Of a stretch of 64,000 bases of DNA, positions 1 through 9,452 are shown one piece after another. The stretch is from contig NZ_SMDS01000017.1 in the NCBI RefSeq assembly GCF_013753875.1, positions 62,001 to 126,000 on the forward strand, written 5' to 3'. Position 1 is the first letter of the stretch. Each line of letters begins with the position of its first letter. The notes beneath the pieces were generated by a model. The model did not search any database, was not told where the DNA came from, and saw nothing but the letters and a program-made list of their open reading frames with translations. Origin of the DNA: Candidatus Pantoea persica (GTDB lineage: Bacteria; Pseudomonadota; Gammaproteobacteria; Enterobacterales; Enterobacteriaceae). The position numbers and the translations under genes were made by a program.

Positions 1-575
1 GACCAGGATAAAGGGAATAAGCACCGACAGGGTCAACGCCGGCGGCACGTCATTAATGCCGAGGAAGCCGAAGCGGAAGGAACTGATCATATAGACGATC
101 GGGTTCAGCTTCGACACCGCCTGCCAGAACGGCAGCGACAGCGAGTAGAAGACGCCGCCCAGGTAGGTCAGCGGCGTCAGCACAAAGGTCGGGATCAGGC
201 TGATATCGTCAAAGGTGCATGCAAAAACGGCGTTCAGTAGCCCGGCGAGCGAGAAGAGAATCGCCGTCAGCAGCAGCGTCAGCGCCACCAGCAGCTCCTC
301 AATATTGTGCTGGAACTTGGCGCTGAAAAACGATGAGGCGACGTTGGCGTAAGCGTTGGTGATCACTGCTATCATATCAGCGCCGGCACGATAAACTGCA
401 TATAGCTGAAGCCGTGCATATCGCCGATGCGCGAACCGATCAGGTTGCCGAAGATAATAAAGTAGAGCGTCATGGTGATCACTGGCGGCACCAGCGTCTG
501 GATCCAGATACGCGCGAAACGGTTGATATCTTTAGCCCAGATGCTTTTCAGCGCTACCCAGTACAAATGTGTCAT
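1..575 (-). pseudogene. yadH: yadH, ABC-2 type transporter permease, frameshifted and cut by the window start
   Basis: Inner-membrane permease partner of the ATPase YadG; substrate unknown. The frame starting at 575 reads MTHLYWVALKSIWAKDINRF and runs about 67 codons to a TGA near 372. The YadH sequence then continues in another frame (NAVFACTFDDISLIPTFVLT, then GGVFYSLSLLPAFWQ) to the window edge, so one base has been lost near 375-380. About 190 of the usual 256 residues are inside the window and further damage may lie outside it. The start overlaps the 3' end of yadG, as expected for a translationally coupled pair. Homology is clear; loss of function is inferred from the frameshift. Confidence 0.85.
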
Positions 576-1494
576 GCTTTGCCTCCTTTTTGCTCTTCAC
601 CAGGCTGACAAACAGCTCTTCCAGGCGGTTCGCTTTGTTACGCATGCTCAACACCTGCACACCCTGCGCGCTGAGCTGATTGAGCACGTTGTTCAGCCCC
701 TGCTCGCGTATCACTTCCACTTCCAGAGTCGCAGTATCCACCAGACTATACTGAAACCCTTCCAGAGTCGGCGGCGTACTGCCCGGCGCCAGATCGAGAA
801 TAAAGGTCTCCGATTTCAGCTTGGCCAGCAGCCCCTTCGAGGTGTTCTCCACTAACTCGCCGCTCTGGATGATGCCGATATTGCGGTATAGCATCTCCGC
901 CTCTTCCGGATAATGGGTGGTGAGGATAATGGTGGTGCCTTTTTCATTCAGCTCTTTAAGGAAGGTCCACATGGAGCGGCGCAGCTCAATATCCTCCCCT
1001 GCCGTCGGCTCGTCGAGGATCAGCAGCTTCAGCTCATGCATCAGCGCGCGGGCGATCATCAGACGGCGCTTCATGCCGCCAGAGAGCATGCGCGCGCGCT
1101 CGTTGCGTTTGCCCCACAGATCGAGCTGCGTCAGTAGTTTTCCGCACGCTGCAGCGCATCGCGGCGCTCCACGCCATAGTAGCCCGCCTAGTTCACCACA
1201 ATCTGCAGCACGGTTTCAAAGGGATTGAAGTTAAATTCCTGCGGCACCAGGCCAAGCTGGCGTTTGGCGTTGACCACCTAGTTTTCCAGGTCGTAGCCGA
1301 AGACGCGCACGCTGCCGGCCGTTTTGTTCACCAGCGAACAGATGATCCCGATGGTGGTTGATTTACCCGCGCCGTTCGTCCCCAGCAGCGCATAAAAATC
1401 GCCGGCTTCGACATTGAGATCGATTCCTTTTAGGCCTGTACGCTGCCGGAATAGGTCTTGGTCAGCCGGGAAAGTTCCAGAGTGCATAAGTCAT
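532..1494 (-). pseudogene. yadG: yadG, ABC transporter ATP-binding protein, multiply broken
   Basis: ATPase subunit of the YadGH ABC-2 exporter. The pieces include a Walker A (LLGTNGAGKST, with Thr where Pro is usual), the ABC signature (MLSGGMKRR) and a Walker B (LLILDEPTAG). Damage: the first codons after the ATG at 1492-1494 are out of frame (indels near 1430-1480); TAG replaces expected Gln codons at 1278-1280 (DLEN-stop-VVNAKRQ) and at 1188-1190 (VVN-stop-AGYYGV); one base is lost in an A-run near 1140. The C-terminus also seems shifted, because the frame runs past a TGA that would overlap the yadH ATG. Both TAGs arise from CCAGG changing to CTAGG on the coding strand. Confidence 0.9.
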
Positions 1495-1577
1495 TCCGAT
1501 TCCATATCCTGTTTTTGTGTCGATGTGTCGCATTGGACAAAGCAAGCCGCTGGCTGACGTCGCCGCAACGCTGCTAT

Positions 1578-1865
1578 TTATGATGAGCCACCCTGAGCGT
1601 AAAATCTTCTTGGTTGGGCACTTTTTTGCGGAGGCGAAGGCTGAACTCCAGAGTCGTAGCTAAAGGCGGTCATAAAATCGACTTCGTGAGGCACCTCGAC
1701 GGCGCGGCAGAGATCGGCCATAAACATAAAGGAGTCGCGCAGCAGTCCGACCAGCACCATTTCGCTGCCGCTGTCGCGGTAGCGATCGGAAATCTCTTTG
1801 CCCAGTTCGGCAATACGCGTCGCGATCGCCGCTTCGGAAATCATCACTTCAACAGTATGTTTCAA
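1578..1865 (-). pseudogene. hpt: hpt, hypoxanthine phosphoribosyltransferase, 5' remnant
   Basis: Hpt salvages hypoxanthine (and guanine) to IMP/GMP with PRPP. Only the first ~62 residues are recognisable: a TTG start, then [20 protein letters not shown] through [18 protein letters not shown] and [13 protein letters not shown]. The usual protein is about 178 residues and includes the PRPP loop (VEDIIDSGNT), which is absent. After residue ~62 the frame runs on with unrelated residues to a TAA at 1578. Immediately beyond is the 5' end of yadG, whereas can normally sits between hpt and yadG. A deletion therefore removed the hpt 3' part and can. The enzyme cannot be functional. Confidence 0.88.
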
Positions 1866-2136
1866 AACCTGTACTTCTCGTTGATGTTAAAGGTATCGTC
1901 CATCCTCAGAAGCGGATGAACAGCGTGAACCCGCTCAGATTTGAACGGGCAGCGATGGGCAAGAGAGTATCACAGCTTGCCGGACGCGGCGAGATGCCGC
2001 GCGATGGCGCGGGCGGGCCCAGGATCAGCAGAGGATATAAACTTAGAACTTACCCGCCTTTAACAGAATAATTCGCTGCATTTTTTCCTGCGATCAACAT
2101 ATCGTTACCTTACATCTATTATAAGCAGGAGATCCC

Positions 2137-3282
2137 ATGACTGATAACTCCAGTAAAAAAACATATTGGCGATCGCAAGCTGCATCCCGAAACCCAGATG
2201 CTGAACTACGGCTACAATCCGCGACTGTCGGAAGGCGCAGTGAAGCCGCCGGAAGGCAAAAGCGGCGGGCTGGTCTATTCCCGCTTCAATCACCCCAACA
2301 GCGAAATTGTCGAGGATCGGCTGGCGATATCTCTACCACGCTGCTAACCTTCGCGCGCCCCGGCGATGTGATCCTGCCCTCGCAGCCGCTCTACGGCGGC
2401 ACCAAAACGCTGCTGAGCAAAACCCTGCACAACCTGAATATCACGCCGGTAGGCTTCAGCGACGGCACCGACGAGGAGAAGGTGCGCGCCGCCGCGCAGA
2501 AGGCGCTGAGCCTGGGCCACGTCGCGCTGATCCTGATCGAGACGCCCGCCAATCCGACCAACAGCCTGGTGGATATCGCGCTGATTGCGCGCGTGGCCGA
2601 TGAGATCGGCCAGCAGCAGGGATCGCGCCCGATTGTCGCCTGCGACAATACGCTGCTCGGCCCGTTGTTCCAGCGTCCGCTGAACTTCGGCGCCGAATAT
2701 CTCGCTCTACTCGCTGACCAAATATGTTGGCGGCTACTCCGATCTGATCGCCGGCGCGGCGATGGCAGCAAGGCGCTGATTACCCATATCCGCACGCTGC
2801 GCAGCGCCATCGGCACCCAGCTCGATTCGCACTCCAGCTGGATGATCGGCCGCTTGCTGGAGACGCTGTCGCTGCGTATGGAGAAGGCCTGGCAGAACAC
2901 CGAGGCGGTGGCCGCCTTTTTACGCGGCCATGAGAAAGGGGCGACACTGCAGTGGCTGCCCTATCTCGACGAGAACAGCGCCGAAGGACGCACCTTCCGC
3001 CAGCAGTGCAGCGGCGCCAGCTCGATCTTCTCATTCGATATCGTCGGCGGCCAGCCCGCTGCGTTTCGCTTCCTCAACGCGCTGGGGGTGTTTAAGCAGG
3101 CGGTGAGCCTGGGCGGCACCGAGTCGCTCGCCAGCCATCCAGGCAGCACTACCCATTCCGGCGTGCCGGAGGCGGTCAGGCAGCGCATTGGCATCAGCGA
3201 CGCCACCATTCGCCTGTCGATCGGCATCGATAACGCCGGCGATCTGGTGGAGGACATTCGCCTGGCGCTGGAAAAAGCCTGA
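2137..3282 (+). pseudogene. Cystathionine gamma-synthase-family PLP enzyme, frameshifted with internal deletions
   Basis: Member of the Cys/Met-metabolism PLP family (MetB/MetC/methionine gamma-lyase group); exact substrate not determinable. Recognisable blocks are STTLLTFARPGDVILPSQPLYGG, then LILIETPANPTNSLVDI, and the C-terminal LASHPGSTTHS and IRLSIGIDNAGDLVEDI. The N-terminal ~70 codons are in a different frame (residues KLHPETQMLNYGYNPRLSEG) and jump from VKPP straight to EGKSGGLVYSRFNHPNSE. A second block is missing between EDRLA and ISTTLL. A +1/-1 pair near 2700-2765 garbles the PLP-lysine region, which reads SLTKYVGGYSDLIAGA in another frame. It sits where gcd lies in E. coli. A ribosome-binding AGGAG lies just upstream of the ATG. 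Confidence 0.85.
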
Positions 3283-4707
3283 TCAGCCGACGCTGAGGCC
3301 CAGCATCATGCCGGTGTCTTCATGCTCCAGCAGATGGCAGTGCGCCATATAGGCGTGTTCGGCGGCGGCGCGGTGGTCAAAGCGCACCAGCACTTCGCTG
3401 CGCCAGCCAAGGGATGCAGCATCTTGTCCCCTTCGCCGGAGATGGTCCATTTTTCCAGCTGGCCGGGCGTCACGTTGAACATCGGCGTCGTCATATTATA
3501 GGCCTGGCCGTTGATCTTGTTGCCGTTGCGGAAGTCGTAGCGCGCCGTGCGCCGCAGTCATCTGGTGGTCGCCCATCGGCATGCTATGGCCGTGCGTCGC
3601 CGGTCGCCATGCCGTTACCGCCTTCGCCATGCATGGCGTGATGGTCCCCCGCCTTGCCCATAGCCTTGTCACCGTAGCGCTGCATCAGCGCCGCCATGCC
3701 CTCCTGGTCGAGCTGCGGCTCCATCATCAGCTGCAGCCAGCACGCGTTAGCCCCCTCCGCCGAAGGCACCGGCGGCAGCTAAACCAGCTGGTCCGGCAGC
3801 ATGGCGCTCGCCATCACGCGCAGCGGCTGGTCGAACGCTGCCAGCGTCATGCCCATCTGCTCTACCGGCAGGGTGACGATATCGAAGCTTTTGCCGTCGG
3901 AGGTATCCACCATCACCTTGAAGCGTTCGCCCGGCAGCAGCGGCAGACGCAGCCAGCCGCGCGGCACCGCCTGCTGCGGATACTGGACGCCGTTGGTCAG
4001 CATCATATCGCGGCGCTCATGATATCGAGCTGGTAGTCGATGCGGCTGCCGTCCTACGTCAGGCGGTTGTCCTGGAAAATCAGCGGCACATCGTCGGAGC
4101 CCCACTGCGTCGGCAGGCGCAGCTTGTCGGTCTCCTCATCCTGCAGGTCGACGTTGACTATATCCTTCCAGCCCTGGCGGTGCGGGTGGCTTGCCGTTTT
4201 CCGACAAAATGCGGAACTGGGTGCCGTGAATATGGCAGGATTAGGCCCGCCAGCCCCTGCGCCACCTGATGATCGGTTTTGCCGTGCAGATGGGGATGAA
4301 ACCAGCAGGTGGCGGCGGGCTGCTCGGACGTAAAGGTGACCTGGCGCGTTGCGCCGGATTCGATGCGCGCCATTGGCCCACCGTCGACGTCGTCAAGGAT
4401 CGCTAGCCCGTGCCAGTGCAGCGTGGCCGCTTCCGGCAGCCAGTTATGAATCGTGACCGTCGCCGGTTTTCCGAGCCACAGCATGATGGCCGGTCCCAGC
4501 AGACTGCCGTTGTAGCCCCACGTTAGCACCGCCTTGCCCTGCCACTGGCTTGGTGCCGGTCATGGCCGTGATCATGAACTGACCGAGCGGATCGGGCTCC
4601 AGCCGCGAAGGAACCGGCAGCAGCGGGCGGCTGGCGGCCATCAGGGATCGACTCCAGAGCGGTAGTGCGGCGGTCAGTTTAAGTTTAAGAAAGTGGCGAC
4701 GATGCAT
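3283..4707 (-). pseudogene. cueO: cueO, periplasmic multicopper (cuprous) oxidase, broken
   Basis: CueO oxidises periplasmic Cu(I) using four copper atoms. The ATG at 4705-4707 begins MHRRHFLKLKLTAALPLWSR, a Tat signal peptide whose twin-arginine region is reduced to HRRHF. The type-3 copper motif LHWHG and the WFHPHLHG block are visible, and the C-terminal [15 protein letters not shown] motif survives. Several indels shift the frame near 4250, 4200 and 4025. A TAG lies at about 3779 in LPDQLV-stop-LPPVPSAEG, and the His/Met-rich copper loop follows. Near 3400 the sequence jumps from LHP to the equivalent of [10 protein letters not shown], removing the HPFHIHG copper ligands. Its TGA abuts the TGA of the convergent gene at 3282. 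Confidence 0.9.
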
Positions 4708-4739
4708 AGCGTATTCATCCGTGTGAAAAGAGAAGCCAC

Positions 4740-4770
4740 AGCCTAAACCCTTCCCCCGCGGGAGGGTCAA
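4740..4770 (-). promoter_or_regulatory. CueR/MerR-type promoter of cueO
   Basis: Reading on the minus strand, a -35 TTGACC (4765-4770) is followed by a 19-base spacer and a -10 TAGGCT (4740-4745). The spacer carries a GC-rich dyad (CCCTcCCGCGGGgGAAGGG). An overlong 19-base spacer spanned by a dyad is the hallmark of MerR-family activators such as the copper sensor CueR. The promoter looks intact although the gene it drives is dead. Confidence 0.65.
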
Positions 4771-4887
4771 GCCTTGATAGCTGATTCCCTTGAAAAAAGC
4801 GGGGGCGCAGAAACCCGCAGTAAAATAATCAGAATCCTGCTATCCACTGTGCTATCGTCACAGAATGATTACTGAATGAGAACGACT

Positions 4888-5235
4888 ATGAAGAAAAGCA
4901 TCAAGATCCTGTTACTGGCAGAACTCCTTGGCTTCTCCACCACCAGTTTTGCCCTGAGCGAATCCGAAGCGGAAGATCTTGCCGATCTGACCGCGGTGTT
5001 TATCTACCTGAAAAATGATTGTGGCTATCAGGATCTGCCTGATGCGCAAATCCGCAAGGCGCTGGTGTTTTTCGCCCAGCAGAACCGCTGGGATTTAAGC
5101 AACTACGCCAACTACAACATGAAAGTGCTCGGCGAAGCAAGCTACAAAGATCTCAGCGGTATCGCCATCACCAACGATAAAAAGTGCAAGTTGCTGGCGC
5201 GCGACTCCCTTAGCCTTCTGGCCTACGTCAAATAA
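4888..5235 (+). CDS. yacC: YacC, small secreted protein of the PulS/OutS-like family
   Basis: 115 residues, the same length as E. coli YacC when the ATG at 4888 is used; an ATG 12 bases upstream (4876) is also possible. Residues 1-22 form a signal peptide ([16 protein letters not shown]... cleaved after SFA) without a lipobox cysteine. The mature part has two cysteines (NDCGY and DKKCKLL), which could form a disulfide, and ends [11 protein letters not shown] as in the family. Related PulS/OutS proteins are pilotins for type II secretins; YacC itself has no established role. It lies just upstream of speE in the same orientation. It is intact in a neighbourhood of broken genes. Confidence 0.85.
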   Translation: MKKSIKILLLAELLGFSTTSFALSESEAEDLADLTAVFIYLKNDCGYQDLPDAQIRKALVFFAQQNRWDLSNYANYNMKVLGEASYKDLSGIAITNDKKCKLLARDSLSLLAYVK

Positions 5236-5261
5236 GCTGCCCCCTCCTCTGCTGAACATTG

Positions 5262-5279
5262 GACCGTGCATACACGGTC
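5262..5279 (+). other. Perfect hairpin between yacC and speE
   Basis: GACCGTG (5262-5268), loop CATA, CACGGTC (5273-5279). There is no T-run, so it may be an mRNA structural element or a weak terminator rather than a canonical rho-independent terminator. It ends 59 bases before the speE start. Confidence 0.45.
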
Positions 5280-5338
5280 AGTCCCGGTTATTATGTCCCG
5301 CTCTTTTTCATGGCAATGTCATCAGAGAGGAGTCCCCC

Positions 5339-6208
5339 ATGGCGCAAAATGAAATGTGGTATGAAAACCTTCATGCCGGTTTCGGGCAATATTTCACGGT
5401 CGATAAAACGCTCTACCGTGAAAAGACCGCGCATCAGGATTTAATCATTTTCGAGAACGCGCAGATGGGCCGCATAATGGCGCTGGACAGTGTGGTGCAG
5501 ACCACCGAGCGCGACGAATTTATCTACCATGAAATGATGACGCACGTGCCGCTGCTGGCGCACGGCGCGGCGAAGCGCGTGCTGATTATCGGCGGCGGCG
5601 ACGGCGCGATGCTGCGCGAGGTGTCGCGCCATCAGCAGCTGGAAAGCATTACTATGGTGGAGATCGACGCTGGCGTCGTGACCTTCTGCCAGCAATATCT
5701 GCCCAACCACAGCCAGGGCGCCTATCAGGATCCGCGTCTTAATCTGGTGATTGACGACGGTGTAAACTTCGTCAGCCAGACGCGCGATAAGTTTGACGTG
5801 ATTATCTCCGACTGCACCGATCCAGTGGGACCGGGCGAGAGCCTGTTTACCTCCGCGTTTTACGCGGGCTGCAAGAACGCGCTCAATCCCGGCAGCATCT
5901 TCGTGGCGCAGAACGGCGTCTGCTTCCTGCAGCAGGAAGAGGCGGTCAACAGCCACCGCAAGCTCAGCCACTACTTCGCCGACGTCAGCTTCTACCAGGC
6001 GGCGATTCCGACCTATTACGGCGGCATCATGACCTTTGCCTGGGCGAGCGATAATCCGGCGCTGCGTCAGCTCGACACGGCCACGCTGCAGGCGCGCTTC
6101 GACGCCGCCGGCTTGACGTGCCGCTACTATAATCCAGCCATTCACGCGGGCAGTTTCGCGCTGCCGCAATATCTGCTGAACGCCCTGTCTGCAGAGCCAC
6201 TTTCCTGA
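5339..6208 (+). CDS. speE: Spermidine synthase (polyamine aminopropyltransferase)
   Basis: Transfers the aminopropyl group of decarboxylated S-adenosylmethionine to putrescine to make spermidine in the cytoplasm. 289 residues against 288 in E. coli. Visible motifs: the nucleotide-binding [13 protein letters not shown], the acidic VEIDAGVV that binds the substrate ribose, and [13 protein letters not shown] with the catalytic Asp. The [20 protein letters not shown] block is intact. A strong AGAGGAG lies before the ATG. speD follows after 13 bases, so the two form the classic speED operon that makes and uses decarboxylated SAM. Confidence 0.97.
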   Translation: MAQNEMWYENLHAGFGQYFTVDKTLYREKTAHQDLIIFENAQMGRIMALDSVVQTTERDEFIYHEMMTHVPLLAHGAAKRVLIIGGGDGAMLREVSRHQQLESITMVEIDAGVVTFCQQYLPNHSQGAYQDPRLNLVIDDGVNFVSQTRDKFDVIISDCTDPVGPGESLFTSAFYAGCKNALNPGSIFVAQNGVCFLQQEEAVNSHRKLSHYFADVSFYQAAIPTYYGGIMTFAWASDNPALRQLDTATLQARFDAAGLTCRYYNPAIHAGSFALPQYLLNALSAEPLS

Positions 6209-6221
6209 GGAGGTGAACCAA

Positions 6222-7031
6222 TTGCAAAAGCTTAAACTACATGGCTTCAATAACCTGACCAAAAGCCTGAGTTTTTGTATCTACGATATTTGCTATGCAC
6301 ATAGCGAAGCCGAGCGCGACGGTTATATCGCCTATATCGACGAGCAGTATAACGCCACTCGCCTGACGGAAATCCTGACGGAGACCTGCTCCATTATCGG
6401 CGCCAACGTGCTGAATATCGCGCGCCAGGACTATGAGCCGCAGGGCGCCAGCGTCACCATTCTGGTGAGCGAAGAGCCGATCGATCCCAAAGATATCGAT
6501 AATTCGGAACATCCCGGCCCGCTGCCTAATTCCGTGGTGGCGCACCTGGACAAGAGCCATATTTGCGTGCACACCTACCCGGAGAGCCACCCTGAAGGCG
6601 GCCTCTGCACCTTCCGCGCCGATATCGAAGTTTCAACCTGCGGTGTGATTTCGCCGCTGAAGGTGCTGAACTATCTGATTCACCAGCTGGAGTCCGATAT
6701 CGTTACTGTGGATTATCGCGTGCGCGGCTTTACGCGCGACGTGAACGGCGTAAAACACTTTATCGATCATGAGATTAACTCCATCCAGAACTTTATGTCG
6801 GACGATATGAAGGCGATGTATGACATGGTGGACGTCAACGTATATCAGGAAAATATCTTTCACACCAAAATGCTGCTGAAAGAGTTCGATCTGAAACACT
6901 ACCTGTTCCATACCCGCTCGGAAGATCTCAGCCCGGCGGAGCATAAGCGTATTACCGACCTGCTGTGGAAAGAGATGCGCGAGATTTACTACGGCCGCAA
7001 TATTCCGGCTGTGGGTTTGAAGACGCTGTAA
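6222..7031 (+). CDS. speD: S-adenosylmethionine decarboxylase proenzyme
   Basis: Pyruvoyl enzyme that decarboxylates SAM to feed SpeE. I chose the TTG at 6222 because it aligns with the family N-terminus ([14 protein letters not shown]) and has GGAGG eight bases upstream; a GTG at 6213 is also in frame. With this start the self-cleavage site falls at Lys111-Ser112 ([11 protein letters not shown]), the same numbering as in E. coli. Cleavage there creates the pyruvoyl cofactor and the beta and alpha chains. 269 residues, complete. The C-terminus ends AVGLKTL, slightly longer than in E. coli. Confidence 0.96.
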   Translation: MQKLKLHGFNNLTKSLSFCIYDICYAHSEAERDGYIAYIDEQYNATRLTEILTETCSIIGANVLNIARQDYEPQGASVTILVSEEPIDPKDIDNSEHPGPLPNSVVAHLDKSHICVHTYPESHPEGGLCTFRADIEVSTCGVISPLKVLNYLIHQLESDIVTVDYRVRGFTRDVNGVKHFIDHEINSIQNFMSDDMKAMYDMVDVNVYQENIFHTKMLLKEFDLKHYLFHTRSEDLSPAEHKRITDLLWKEMREIYYGRNIPAVGLKTL

Positions 7032-7036
7032 CAAGG

Positions 7037-7062
7037 AAGCGCGCGACGGATACGCGCGCTTT
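7037..7062 (+). terminator. Rho-independent-type terminator after speD
   Basis: Nine-base-pair stem AAGCGCGCG (7037-7045) / CGCGCGCTT (7053-7061) with a 7-base loop, starting 5 bases after the speD stop. The T-tract is short and interrupted. Confidence 0.6.
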
Positions 7063-7193
7063 ACTGCTCTTTTTGCCTGTGTGTGCAGAGACAACGGCGA
7101 ACATTACCTGATCGCAAACAATAACGCGCCTGTTTGCGAGTGCTATTTTCAGCTCTGTATGCTTCTCTTTCCTTGCCCCTACAGGCAGAAAAC

Positions 7194-8476
7194 ATGGCAA
7201 CTATAACCGTTTTAGATTTCAATACCGTCCCGGATGCCACCACCCTTTCCACTCAGGCCCTACATCGGGCTATAGATAGCGCCTCAGCGGGCAATACCTT
7301 CCCACCGACCGTTTTCTCACCGGCTCGCTGTTTTTAAAGAGCAATCTGACGCCGGAGCTGGCGGAAAATGCCGTTTTGCTTGGAAGCACGCGGCTGGAGG
7401 ATTACCCCAGAATTGAGACGCGCATTGCGGGCATCGATATGGTGTAGCCCACTGCGATCCTGAAGATTAACCACTGTCATAACGTCACGCTCTGCGGCAG
7501 CGGCATGCTTGACGGCTAGGGCGCGGTCTGGTCGCACAAATTCTAGGGCGACGATGAGAACAGCGGCATGCTGGCTGCCTACAGCCAGCGCGGTCTGCGC
7601 TGGGTGGTGGATTACGACTGCGAGCGTCCGCGTAACCTGGTGGTTTATCAAAGTGAGTCAGTGCAGCTGGATAGCTTTACCTCACGTGAGTCCGGCTTCT
7701 GGAACGTGCATATCTGCTATTCAAACCAAGTTAGCCTGCGGAACCTCGACGTGCAAAATTCGGCGGGCCCAAGCACCGACGGGATTAATATCGACTCCTC
7801 TCAGCAGGTGCGCGTCGAAGGCTGTACCGTTTTCTTCAATGACGACAATATCTGCGTTAAAGCGGGACGTGGCGCAGAAGCGCAGCTGCTGGCCAAAACC
7901 GTGCGCGATATTACTATCCGCCACTGTACCCCTGCTGAGAGGTTCAGGCATCACGCTGGGCAGTGAAACCTCCGGCGGCATTGAAGATATAATTATTGAA
8001 CACAACCATTTTTCAGGCACTGGCGCAGGGTTTCACATCAAGTCCGCCCGCAATCGCGGCGGCTAGATCAAAAATATTATTGTTCGCCATATGACGCTGG
8101 AAGATGTTTGCTATCCCTTTATGCTGCAGCTGAACTGGTTTCCGCAATACAGCTGCAGCGAGCAGTGTGCCGATACCGATCGGCCGCCGCACAGGCAAAA
8201 ACTGGCTGAGGGCGTAGAAGGCGAAGCGGACCCGGGTGGAAAATATCGCCATTAGCCATATTAACGCTCGGCTTACTCAGCCCGCCGTTTTTCCGCGCGC
8301 GTTCTTTAATTGAAGGAACAGCTGAGCGCCCGATTGAAGGGCTCCATTTCAGTGATGTCAGTTTGCAGGCGCAGGAGTTTGGCAAGATCGCAGGGGTAAA
8401 TAAGCTGGTATTTGAGCGGGTGACGGTAGATGCCCCGGCTTCGACACCGCCGGAGAATGATGCTTATCATCGTTAG
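7194..8476 (+). pseudogene. Glycoside hydrolase family 28 (polygalacturonase-like), dead
   Basis: GH28 enzymes hydrolyse galacturonan chains of pectin. Recognisable blocks include MATITVLDFNTVPDATTL, VQNSAGPSTDGINIDSSQQV (with the TDGI/D motif), the FFNDDNICVKAG pair of catalytic Asp residues, and LRGSGITLGSETSGGIED. There are at least three frameshifts (near 7300, 7928 and 8228) and four TAG codons: at 7445-7447 and 7544-7546 where Trp is expected, at 7517-7519 where Gln is expected (LDG-stop-GAVW), and at 8064-8066 where Trp is expected (RGG-stop-IKN). No signal peptide is seen, so the ancestral enzyme was probably cytoplasmic and acted on oligogalacturonides. Confidence 0.88.
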
Positions 8477-8546
8477 GTTGTGAGCAGCGTAAGTCACGGA
8501 AATATTTATATTTAAACGCTGATAGCGTTATATAGAGAATGATAAG

Positions 8547-8568
8547 AGCCTCATTGCGAGGCTTTTTT
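8547..8568 (+). terminator. Rho-independent terminator downstream of the GH28 remnant
   Basis: Stem AGCCTC (8547-8552) / GAGGCT (8558-8563), loop ATTGC, then a T-run to 8568. It still looks functional although the upstream gene is dead. Confidence 0.8.
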
Positions 8569-8684
8569 ATACATGCCTGTTTGAGTTCAGGCAGAACTCA
8601 CGCTTAATCGTTCTTTTTGGTTTCCCGTTTTACAGCCAGACAGTGAGAATATGCATTCAGAATAATTTCTAACGTCCCGCCAAC

Positions 8685-9446
8685 TCACGCCGTCAGCGCC
8701 AGCGCAATCCCGCACTCGCGCAGCGTGCGGCAGACATCCTCATCCAAGCGGCTGTCGGTCACCACATCGGTCAGCTCATCCAGCGGCACGGCGCAAAACA
8801 GCGACCAGGGGCCATATTTGCTGCTGTCCGCCAGCAGGATACGTCGCCGCGCATTAGCCAGCAGATCGCGCTTCAACCCAGCCTTCTCTTCCGTCGGCGT
8901 AGTAATGCCGCGCTCAAGGCTCCAGGAGTTGCAGCTGACGAAGGCGATATCAGGATTGATGCTGCGCAGCAGGCGACGCCCGTGTTCGCCAATGCACGAC
9001 TGGCTGGAGTCGTCGATGCGGCCGCCGATAATGGTGACCTCAATCTGTTTGAATTCTGAGAGAAACAGCGCGGTATGCAGATCCGCCGTAATCACGCGCA
9101 GCGGCAGGTGTGTCAGCTGGCGCGCCAGCTCCAGCATAGTGGTGCCGGCGTCGAGCACCACCGCGTCGCCCGACTGAACAAAGGTAGCGGCGTGATGGGC
9201 GATCGCCTGCTTCTCCGCCAGGTTACGCTGCATCTTCTCCAGCGTCGTGGGCTGCGCCGGAATAAAGCGGTTCAGCGTGACGCCGCCGTGGCTGCGGCTG
9301 ATCACCCCTTCTTTGTCCAGCTTGCTCAAATCACGTCGGATGGTAGCGGGCGAGGCGGAGATCGCGCTCACCCGCTGATCCACAGTCACCAGATTATGGC
9401 TCTTCAGATAGTCCATAATCTGGTCAAGGCGACTTTGTCCCTTCAT
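8685..9446 (-). CDS. DeoR-family sugar-phosphate-responsive transcriptional regulator
   Basis: Complete 253-residue reading frame. The N-terminal winged helix-turn-helix (about residues 6-60) carries the family signature [24 protein letters not shown]. The C-terminal DeoRC sensor domain has the sugar-phosphate binding signatures [15 protein letters not shown] and [12 protein letters not shown], plus [17 protein letters not shown]. It lies directly downstream of the pdxA2/DUF1537 remnant; its ATG starts eight bases after that gene's TAG, so it was the operon's own regulator. The recognition-helix approach VDQRVSAI has Arg where I would expect a hydrophobic residue, so it could be impaired. It now appears to have no intact neighbour to control. 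Confidence 0.85.
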   Translation of the reverse strand: MKGQSRLDQIMDYLKSHNLVTVDQRVSAISASPATIRRDLSKLDKEGVISRSHGGVTLNRFIPAQPTTLEKMQRNLAEKQAIAHHAATFVQSGDAVVLDAGTTMLELARQLTHLPLRVITADLHTALFLSEFKQIEVTIIGGRIDDSSQSCIGEHGRRLLRSINPDIAFVSCNSWSLERGITTPTEEKAGLKRDLLANARRRILLADSSKYGPWSLFCAVPLDELTDVVTDSRLDEDVCRTLRECGIALALTA

Positions 9447-9452
9447 ATTTCC

